Source: Rhizobium skierniewicense (GTDB lineage Bacteria; Pseudomonadota; Alphaproteobacteria; Rhizobiales; Rhizobiaceae). Taken from it: a DNA stretch of 64,000 bases. The stretch covers positions 62,001 through 126,000 of the forward strand of contig NZ_JACIDV010000012.1 in NCBI RefSeq assembly GCF_014196515.1, written 5' to 3'. Below the pieces are notes generated by a model. It was given only the letters and a program-made list of their open reading frames with translations, had not been told where the DNA came from and did no database searches. This document shows, one piece after another, positions 55,084 to 61,477 of the stretch; the stretch's first letter is position 1; every line of letters starts with the position of its first letter. A program made the translations under genes and the position numbers.

Positions 55084-56088
55084 TCAGGACAAGCAAGCTT
55101 TCAGCGATGTGGCGATGCCACGCATGAGCTTGAAGTAGAGATCAGGGCCAGCCTCCAGCGTTGCCGCTTCCGGATCAAGCGTACCCGACTTGGCATTGGT
55201 ACCCTCGATGACGACATTCACCAATTTGGGTTCGAACTGGGGTTCGGCAAAGACGCAGGTCGCGTTCAACTCTTGCACCTTGGCGTGAATTTGCTTGATG
55301 CGGTCTGCGCCAGGAATGCTTTCAGGGCTGACGGTGATCGAGCCGACCGTTTTCACACCGTAACGGTGTTCAAAATACTGGTAGGCATCATGGAAGACAA
55401 TAAAGGGCTTGTCTTTGATGGGAGCCACGGTTTCTGTGATCTCCTTGTCGAGAGCATCAAGATTGTCCACAAGCTTCTTCGCGTTGTCCTGATAAGCCTT
55501 GGCATTGGCAGGATCGGCGGTCATCAGTGTTTTTTCGATCTCGACGGCCATGGCCTTGGCATTGGCAGGGTCTAGCCACAGGTGCATGTCGTATTCACCC
55601 TCATCGTGATCATGTGCATGTTCGTGTTCGTGTTCGTGTTCGTGTTTGTGCTCGCCCTCGTGGCTATGATCGTCTCCCGCTTTTTCCGTGTGATCATGAC
55701 CTTCATGTTCGTCGTGAGCATGTGCTTCGAATGGACCGCCCTCACGGAAAGACAGTTTTTCCATGCCTTTGGCGTCGTCGAGTTCGACGACTGTCGCCTT
55801 GCCCGCCAATGAATGGAGCGGCTTTTCCAGAAACTTTTCCAGCCCATCGCCGACCCAAAACACCACGTCAGCATTTTCGATGGCCCGCGCGTTCGAAGGC
55901 TTGAGGCTATAGGTATGCGGAGACGCACCGCCATCAACGATCAGTTCCGGTTCTGCCACGCCTTGCATGATGGCTGCGACCAGAGAATGGATAGGCTTGA
56001 TCGACACCACGACATTGGGTGCTGCCATGGCATTGGTCGATGCGATCATGGCGGCAGAGGCGAGAAGAAGCGTGACGATTGTTTTCAT
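55084..56088 (-). CDS. znuA: Zinc ABC transporter substrate-binding protein ZnuA
   Basis: ZnuA binds zinc in the periplasm and passes it to ZnuBC. The 334-residue protein has a signal peptide (MKTIVTLLLASAAMIASTNA, then MAA), VVVSIKPIHSLVAAIMQGV, and PHTYSLKPSNARAIENADVV with a zinc-ligand His. A His/Glu/Asp-rich loop at about residues 120-168 has 15 His, part of it encoded by a hexanucleotide repeat. VFHDAYQYFEHRYG holds further ligands. It diverges from znuC across a shared region with Zur boxes. Confidence 0.96.
   Translation of the reverse strand: MKTIVTLLLASAAMIASTNAMAAPNVVVSIKPIHSLVAAIMQGVAEPELIVDGGASPHTYSLKPSNARAIENADVVFWVGDGLEKFLEKPLHSLAGKATVVELDDAKGMEKLSFREGGPFEAHAHDEHEGHDHTEKAGDDHSHEGEHKHEHEHEHEHAHDHDEGEYDMHLWLDPANAKAMAVEIEKTLMTADPANAKAYQDNAKKLVDNLDALDKEITETVAPIKDKPFIVFHDAYQYFEHRYGVKTVGSITVSPESIPGADRIKQIHAKVQELNATCVFAEPQFEPKLVNVVIEGTNAKSGTLDPEAATLEAGPDLYFKLMRGIATSLKACLS
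55619..55648. repeat. Hexanucleotide repeat in the His-rich loop of znuA
   Basis: TGTTCG is repeated four times exactly (55619-55642), with a fifth copy differing by one base (TGTTTG). On the coding strand it encodes alternating His and Glu. Its length change would add or remove His-Glu pairs without a frameshift. Confidence 0.75.
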
Positions 56089-56113
56089 GCAGTATGCTCC
56101 ACTTGTATGGAAT

Positions 56114-56128
56114 TGTTATGTTATTACA
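56114..56128. promoter_or_regulatory. Zur box in the znuA-znuC divergent region
   Basis: TGTTATGTTATTACA is identical to the COG0523-gene box except in the central three bases. It lies 25 bases before znuA and 63 before znuC. It resembles the Zur consensus TGTTATA-N-TATAACA of related rhizobia. Confidence 0.82.
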
Positions 56129-56135
56129 TATGTTG

Positions 56136-56150
56136 CGTAACGCTATAACG
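56136..56150. promoter_or_regulatory. Possible second Zur box, facing znuC
   Basis: CGTAACGCTATAACG keeps nine of twelve defined positions of the inverse of the first box (TGTAAT-N3-ATAACA). It lies closer to znuC and may allow separate control of that side. Confidence 0.5.
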
Positions 56151-56191
56151 TATGCGATAGCGGTAGGCAACACCGACAATCGGAAAAACAC

Positions 56192-57034
56192 ATGCTTCAT
56201 TCTCCGGCAAAAAATGACGGAAAACTGGTCTCTCTTTCCAATGCTGGCATTCAACGCAGCGGCCGCTGGCTGGTGCGCGGCGTGGATTTTTCCGTTGGCC
56301 GTGGCGAGATCGTGACCCTCATCGGTCCGAATGGATCCGGAAAATCCACCAGCGCAAAAATGGCGACGGGCGTCCTGAAACCGGACGAGGGGAATGTCTC
56401 ACGAACCGCCGGACTGCGCGTGGGCTACGTGCCGCAAAAACTCTCCGTAGACTGGACGATGCCACTGACGGTTCGCAGGTTGATGACACTGACGGGGCAG
56501 TTGCCCGCGCGGGAGATTGATGCAGCGCTAAACGCCACCGGTATCTCGCATCTTGCCAAGGCGGAGGTGCAACATCTGTCGGGCGGCGAGTTTCAGCGCG
56601 CTTTGCTGGCACGCGCCATCGCCCGTAAACCGGATCTGCTGGTTCTGGACGAGCCGGTGCAGGGCGTCGATTTTTCCGGCGAAATCGCCCTTTACGATCT
56701 CATCAAGAATATTCGCAACGCCACCGGCTGCGGCATTTTGCTGATCTCGCACGACCTCCACGTGGTGATGGCAGAAACTGATACGGTCATCTGCCTCAAC
56801 GGCCATGTCTGCTGCCGTGGCACACCACAAATGGTCAGCCAGAGCCCTGAATATATGAGGCTGTTCGGGGGGGCAGCGGGCCGAGGGCTTGCCGTGTACA
56901 CCCACGACCACGATCATACGCATCTGCCGGATGGCCGTGTGCGACATGCGGATGGTACGATAACTGACCATTGCCACCCTGATGATGGTCACCATCACGA
57001 GCATGATCACGCCCATGGAGCCAAGCATGTTTGA
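56192..57034 (+). CDS. znuC: Zinc ABC transporter ATP-binding protein ZnuC with His-rich tail
   Basis: ZnuC powers zinc uptake. The ABC domain is complete: Walker A GPNGSGKS, Q-loop VGYVPQKLSVDW, signature LSGGEFQRALLARAI, Walker B LLVLDEPVQGVD and the H-loop LLISHDLHVV. After about residue 235 a tail of some 45 residues holds about 14 His (for example GHHHEHDHAHG), which could bind zinc in the cytoplasm. The gene overlaps znuB by eight bases. Confidence 0.95.
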   Translation: MLHSPAKNDGKLVSLSNAGIQRSGRWLVRGVDFSVGRGEIVTLIGPNGSGKSTSAKMATGVLKPDEGNVSRTAGLRVGYVPQKLSVDWTMPLTVRRLMTLTGQLPAREIDAALNATGISHLAKAEVQHLSGGEFQRALLARAIARKPDLLVLDEPVQGVDFSGEIALYDLIKNIRNATGCGILLISHDLHVVMAETDTVICLNGHVCCRGTPQMVSQSPEYMRLFGGAAGRGLAVYTHDHDHTHLPDGRVRHADGTITDHCHPDDGHHHEHDHAHGAKHV

Positions 57035-57845
57035 CGATTTCTTCGTTCGGGCCATGGTTGCCGGTATCGGCGTTGCCTTGATGGCAGGGCCGTTGGGCTG
57101 TTTCGTCGTCTGGCGGCGCATGGCTTATTTCGGGGATACCATGGCGCATTCCGCTCTGTTGGGCGTGGCGCTGTCTTTGTTGTTTCAACTGAACCTGATC
57201 GTCAGCGTCTTCATCGTGGCTTCGCTTGTTTCGCTGTTGCTGCTGTTTCTGCAGCGCCGCCAGGCTTTGTCGTCGGACGCGCTGCTTGGCATTCTCTCGC
57301 ATTCGGCTCTGGCCTTCGGCCTCGTTATCGTCGCCTTCATGACCTGGGTACGCATCGACCTCGTCGCCTTCCTGTTTGGCGACATTCTGGCCGTGACCGT
57401 GTCCGATATCTATCTCATCTGGGGTGGCGGCGTTGTGGTGCTCCTGGCGATTGCTTATCTCTGGAAACCGCTGCTCGCATCGACCGTCAATGCCGAGTTG
57501 GCGGAAGCCGAAGGCATGCGGCCTGAACGATCCAAGTTGCTGTTTATGCTGCTGATGGCGCTCGTCATCGCCATTGCCATGAAGATCGTTGGCATCATGC
57601 TGATTACCTCGCTGTTGATCATCCCGGCAGCAACCGCGCGCCGGTTTGCGTCGACGCCGGAAATCATGGCAGTTCTGGCGTCGCTCATCGGCGCCATTGC
57701 CGTTTTTGGCGGGTTGATGGGCTCGCTCCAGTACGACACGCCATCCGGCCCCTCGATCGTCGTTGCCGCCGTTATGCTTTTCATCTTGAGTCTTCTGCCG
57801 GCACCGGAACTGATGCGCAAGGCAGAGCAAGGAGACCGTTCATGA
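57027..57845 (+). CDS. znuB: Zinc ABC transporter permease ZnuB
   Basis: ZnuB is the membrane channel of the zinc importer. I start at ATG 57027, where GGAG is seven bases upstream inside the end of znuC, giving MFDDFFVRAMVAGIGVALMA. The 272 residues contain eight or nine membrane segments and the ABC-3 family blocks GDTMAHSALLGVALSLL and KIVGIMLITSLLIIPAATAR. It overlaps zur by four bases (ATGA), so the importer and its repressor are made together. Confidence 0.95.
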   Translation: MFDDFFVRAMVAGIGVALMAGPLGCFVVWRRMAYFGDTMAHSALLGVALSLLFQLNLIVSVFIVASLVSLLLLFLQRRQALSSDALLGILSHSALAFGLVIVAFMTWVRIDLVAFLFGDILAVTVSDIYLIWGGGVVVLLAIAYLWKPLLASTVNAELAEAEGMRPERSKLLFMLLMALVIAIAMKIVGIMLITSLLIIPAATARRFASTPEIMAVLASLIGAIAVFGGLMGSLQYDTPSGPSIVVAAVMLFILSLLPAPELMRKAEQGDRS

Positions 57846-58246
57846 CCACGCAAAATCTCACCCGCAACCAGAGCCTCGTTTACGATGCACTGACCCGCTC
57901 TCAAGCGCCCCTGAGCGCCTACGTCATTCTAGACAAGCTGCGGGACGCCGGTTTCCGCGCTCCCTTACAAGTCTATAGGGCGCTGGAAAAACTGATCGAG
58001 TTCGGTCTTGTGCATCGACTGGAGAGCCTGAATGCCTTCGTGGCGTGCTCCCATACCAAGTCGGATTGCTGCACCCATCACCACGGCACTGTGGCTTTTG
58101 CAATCTGCAACGCATGTGGACAAGTCACGGAATTCCACGATCACGACGTCGATCATCGCCTCGGCGACTGGGCAAAGAAACGTCAATTCAAGGCAGAAAA
58201 AACCACGATAGAAATTCGCGGCCTTTGTGAGGCCTGCGCCGCTTGA
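57842..58246 (+). CDS. zur: Zinc uptake regulator Zur (Fur family)
   Basis: Zur represses zinc-uptake genes when it carries zinc. The 134-residue protein has a winged-helix domain (SAYVILDKLRDAGFRAPLQV, YRALEKLIEFGLVHRLESL) and a C-terminal metal-binding region with Cys and His clusters (CSHTKSDCCTHHHG, ICNACGQVTEFHDHDVDH, RGLCEACAA). It is the last gene of znuCB-zur, under the Zur boxes upstream of znuC, so it limits its own synthesis. Confidence 0.96.
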   Translation: MTTQNLTRNQSLVYDALTRSQAPLSAYVILDKLRDAGFRAPLQVYRALEKLIEFGLVHRLESLNAFVACSHTKSDCCTHHHGTVAFAICNACGQVTEFHDHDVDHRLGDWAKKRQFKAEKTTIEIRGLCEACAA

Positions 58247-58253
58247 CTGCCGG

Positions 58254-58781
58254 TCAGAGCGGCTGCAATTCCCTGGCGAAACGTTGCCAGTTTCTGACAT
58301 AGTTTTCCGCCGATTTCGTGAGCGATGCGACTGCGGTGTCGTCCAATGTGCGGATGGCGCGGGCCGGGGAGCCGACGATGAGCGAATTGTCGGGAAACGC
58401 CTTTCCCTCCGTCACCAGCGCGTTGGCACCGATGAGACAGTTTTTGCCGATCTTTGCGCCATTCAGAACAGTCGCACCCATGCCGACCAGCGAGTTGTCG
58501 CCGATCGTGCAGCCATGGATGATGGCGTGGTGTCCGATCGTGCAATCTTCGCCAATCGTTGCGGGAAAGCCCGGATCGGCGTGAACCATGACGCCTTCTT
58601 GTATGTTGGTGCCGCGCCCGATCGTGATCGGTTCGTTATCGCCGCGCAATGTCGCACCGAACCAAATGCCGACATCGTCGCCTAGAAGCACTGACCCGAT
58701 GACATTGGCGTCGGGCGCCACCCAGTAACGCTCCGGCGCAGGGGTTTGCGGGACGCGTTCTCCAAGACGGTAAAGAGGCAT
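58254..58781 (-). CDS. Gamma-carbonic anhydrase-like hexapeptide protein
   Basis: The start at 58781 follows GGAG and gives MPLYRLGERVPQTPAPERYW; the longer frame overlaps the next gene. The 175-residue left-handed beta-helix has the Arg/Asp block WFGATLRGDNEPITIGRGTN, and three zinc-ligand His in VMVHAD and GHHAIIHG. Many members of this YrdA/PaaY group have weak or no anhydrase activity, so the function is open. It lies 13 bases after the FAH-family gene. Confidence 0.88.
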   Translation of the reverse strand: MPLYRLGERVPQTPAPERYWVAPDANVIGSVLLGDDVGIWFGATLRGDNEPITIGRGTNIQEGVMVHADPGFPATIGEDCTIGHHAIIHGCTIGDNSLVGMGATVLNGAKIGKNCLIGANALVTEGKAFPDNSLIVGSPARAIRTLDDTAVASLTKSAENYVRNWQRFARELQPL

Positions 58782-58794
58782 ATACACTCCAAGT

Positions 58795-59484
58795 TTAGGT
58801 GATGTTGACGGAGAGGGTCGCGACACCATCCACACCGCAATCGATACGGTCACCCGATACGATCGGCCCGACACCTGCCGGTGTGCCGGTCATGATGACA
58901 TCGCCTGCCGCCAGCGTGAACAGCCTGGAAAGCTCTGCGATGATTTCCGCCGTCTTCCAGATCATCTGATCGAGATCACCCGTCTGCTTGCGCTTACCAT
59001 TGACGTCTAGCCAGATCGCACCGCTTGCCGGGTGGCCAATCCTGGCCGCGGGGACGAGCGGCGAGACAGGCGCGGAATATTCGAACGCCTTAGCGCTTTC
59101 CCAGGATCGACCCATTTTCTTCAAGGCATCCTGCATGTCACGGCGCGTCATATCGATACCGACGGCGTAACCCCAGACATGATCCAGCGCATCTTCGACA
59201 GAAATGTCGGAGCCGCCACTTTTCAGGACAACGACGCACTCGACCTCGTAGTGGACATTCGAAGAGAGCGAGGGAAAAGGAAAATCCCTGCCTGCGGGCA
59301 GCAGGTTGTCTGCATTTTTCTGAAAGAAGAACGGCGGCTCACGCGAGGGATCATGACCCATTTCGATGGCGTGGTCGGCGTAGTTGCGCCCGACGCAGTA
59401 GACCCTGCGAACCGGAAATGTTTCATCGGTGCCTTCAACCGGCAACAGAACGGTTGGGGGAACGGGAATAACGGTCGCGGACAT
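58795..59484 (-). CDS. Fumarylacetoacetate hydrolase-family protein
   Basis: The 229-residue protein has the FAH fold signature: RRVYCVGRNYADHAIEMGHD, the FFFQKNADNL block, HYEVECVVVLKSGG with the metal-binding EVE, WGYAVGIDMTRRDMQ, and GDVIMTGTPAGVGPI. Members hydrolyse fumarylpyruvate or acylpyruvates or decarboxylate oxaloacetate; the substrate cannot be fixed from sequence. AGGAG before the ATG is good. It is the first gene of a two-gene minus-strand unit. Confidence 0.92.
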   Translation of the reverse strand: MSATVIPVPPTVLLPVEGTDETFPVRRVYCVGRNYADHAIEMGHDPSREPPFFFQKNADNLLPAGRDFPFPSLSSNVHYEVECVVVLKSGGSDISVEDALDHVWGYAVGIDMTRRDMQDALKKMGRSWESAKAFEYSAPVSPLVPAARIGHPASGAIWLDVNGKRKQTGDLDQMIWKTAEIIAELSRLFTLAAGDVIMTGTPAGVGPIVSGDRIDCGVDGVATLSVNIT

Positions 59485-59622
59485 GGATCTTGGCTCCTCA
59501 TTTCAGGTCCTGTTTGTCCCGCGATTCTACCGGGATTTCCAGTTTAAAATCCGCCTTGGCAGAAAACTGGCTTTATGGAGCGCATTGCGGTAGAAGCCCC
59601 GCAGAACAAGGTTTGGTAACGT

Positions 59623-60636
59623 ATGTATCAAAAAGCTCTCGCAACCGGCAGCAAGATTTTCGCCGTCGCCCCCATGATCGACTGGACGGACACGCGGTGT
59701 CGCTTTCTTCATCGGCAGCTGTCCAGCCATGCCTTGCTTTATACGGAGATGATCGTGGCCGATGCGATCATTCACGGGCAGCGTGAAAAGTTGTTGGGCT
59801 ATCACCCGCAGGAACACCCCGTTGCCCTCCAGCTTGGTGGCTCCGATCCATCCAAGCTTTCGGAAGCGGTGAAGATTGCCAGCGATTATGGGTATGACGA
59901 GATCAACCTGAATGTCGGCTGCCCTTCCGACCGGGTTCAGTCCGGTACATTCGGTGCCTGCCTGATGCGTGAGCCGGAAACGGTTGCCCGTTGCGTGGCG
60001 GCGATGAAAGCTGTCGCCACCGTGCCTGTCACCGTCAAATGTCGCATAGGTGTGGATGACCAGGAGCCGGAAACGGTGTTGCCGGACTTCATTTCTCAGG
60101 TTGTCGCTGACGGTGCGGATGCTGTCTGGATTCATGCACGCAAGGCCTGGCTTCAGGGCCTGTCTCCGAAGGAAAACCGCGATGTTCCGCCGCTCGACTA
60201 TGCGCTAGTCTATCGCATGAAAGAGGAAAATCCCGAGGTCTTTATCGGCATCAACGGTGGCATCACCGATCTCGACCAGGCCGAGGATCATCTCAAGCAT
60301 ATGGACGGCGTCATGTTAGGCCGCGCTGCCTATCACAACACCTCCATCCTGGGCGACGTCGATCACCGCATCTATGGGGAACCGGAAACCGCGCCAGATT
60401 GGATCAATCTGCGTGATACGATGATGGATTATGCCGCAGACTATATCGCCAAGGGCGGTCGACTGAACCACGTTACACGGCATATGGTCGGCCTGTTTCA
60501 GGGCCTGCCCGGTGCACGACGGTTCCGCCAGATATTGTCCAGCGATGCGACCAAACCAGGCGCTGGGCCTGACGTCATCTCTGCAGCATTTTCGGCGGTC
60601 AATTTCGACACGGGCTGCGAGACCATCGCGGTGTAA
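59623..60636 (+). CDS. dusA: tRNA-dihydrouridine synthase DusA
   Basis: DusA reduces uridines 20/20a of the tRNA D-loop with FMN and NADPH. The 337-residue TIM barrel has FAVAPMIDWTDTRCRFLHRQ, HPVALQLGGSDP, the DEINLNVGCPSDRVQSGTFG block with catalytic Cys113 (GACLM), VWIHARKAWLQGLSPKENR, and GINGGI. Length and the IDWTD motif fit DusA rather than DusB or DusC. Confidence 0.96.
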   Translation: MYQKALATGSKIFAVAPMIDWTDTRCRFLHRQLSSHALLYTEMIVADAIIHGQREKLLGYHPQEHPVALQLGGSDPSKLSEAVKIASDYGYDEINLNVGCPSDRVQSGTFGACLMREPETVARCVAAMKAVATVPVTVKCRIGVDDQEPETVLPDFISQVVADGADAVWIHARKAWLQGLSPKENRDVPPLDYALVYRMKEENPEVFIGINGGITDLDQAEDHLKHMDGVMLGRAAYHNTSILGDVDHRIYGEPETAPDWINLRDTMMDYAADYIAKGGRLNHVTRHMVGLFQGLPGARRFRQILSSDATKPGAGPDVISAAFSAVNFDTGCETIAV

Positions 60637-60654
60637 AGCACTTTGTGAATGGCT

Positions 60655-61455
60655 TTACAGCAGCGTCTGCAAGAGTTGTGCGCCGTTGGGCGCTTTGACT
60701 TTGCCACCCGTTATGAAAAAAGCGAAGACATCACGTGTCTTTTTATCCGTCTTGCGATCGGGAGCAATCAAGGGCAGATCGTCCGGGACGCCTCCCTGCG
60801 CATAGTCTTTAAGGCGATTGGCCCACGCCTTCACGTCCGTTTCAGGATAGCAGGTCTCGATATCGTCTTCGCCCTTCTGCAGGCGACAATACACAAAGTC
60901 CGCCGTCACATCCGGCAGCATCGGGTACTCGTGATGATCTGCGCAGACGACGGCAACCCCATGCTTTGCCAGCAGGTCAATGAACTCCCGCACCTGGAAA
61001 CTCGGATTGCGGACCTCGACAACATGCTGAAGCGTGAGACCGTCCTGTTTTTCTGGCAGAAGTGCCAGAAAGGCAGCGAAATCATCTGGCTCGAACTTTT
61101 TTGTCGGAGCGAACTGCCAGAGGATGGGGCCAAGGTGGTCGCCAAGCTCTGTTAATCCCTGCGTGATAAACTTGGCGATGGATTCCCCGGCTTCGGCCAG
61201 CACCTTGCGATTGGTGACAAAGCGGCTCGCTTTGAGCGAAAAGATAAAGCCCTCGGGAACCTCGGATGCCCATTTGGCAAAGGTTTCCGGTTTCTGGCTG
61301 CCGTAATAGGTGCCGTTGACTTCAATCGCTCTCAACTGTCGGCTGGCATGCTCGAGCTGGCGTCTTTTGACAAGCTTGTCGGGATAAAAGGTGCCTTCCC
61401 ATGGCTCGAAGGTCCAGCCGCCGATGCCTGTGCGGATCGTGCCTGTCTTGCTCAT
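60655..61455 (-). CDS. DUF72-family protein
   Basis: The 266-residue protein has the DUF72 pattern: GIGGWTFEPWEGTFYPDKL, AIEVNGTYYGSQKPETFAKW, FIFSLKASRFVTN, LGPILWQFAPTKKF, and VEVRNPSF. The fold is a TIM barrel; no activity is established to my knowledge. It lies 22 bases after uvrA on the same strand and is probably read through from it. Confidence 0.9.
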   Translation of the reverse strand: MSKTGTIRTGIGGWTFEPWEGTFYPDKLVKRRQLEHASRQLRAIEVNGTYYGSQKPETFAKWASEVPEGFIFSLKASRFVTNRKVLAEAGESIAKFITQGLTELGDHLGPILWQFAPTKKFEPDDFAAFLALLPEKQDGLTLQHVVEVRNPSFQVREFIDLLAKHGVAVVCADHHEYPMLPDVTADFVYCRLQKGEDDIETCYPETDVKAWANRLKDYAQGGVPDDLPLIAPDRKTDKKTRDVFAFFITGGKVKAPNGAQLLQTLL

Positions 61456-61477
61456 CGCCGTCTCCCCCGTGCCTCGG

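Noticed and set aside
56835-57830. 331-codon minus-strand frame opposite znuB
   Set aside because: Composition (many His, Gln, Asp, Asn) is that of the complement of a membrane protein gene; znuB is certain.
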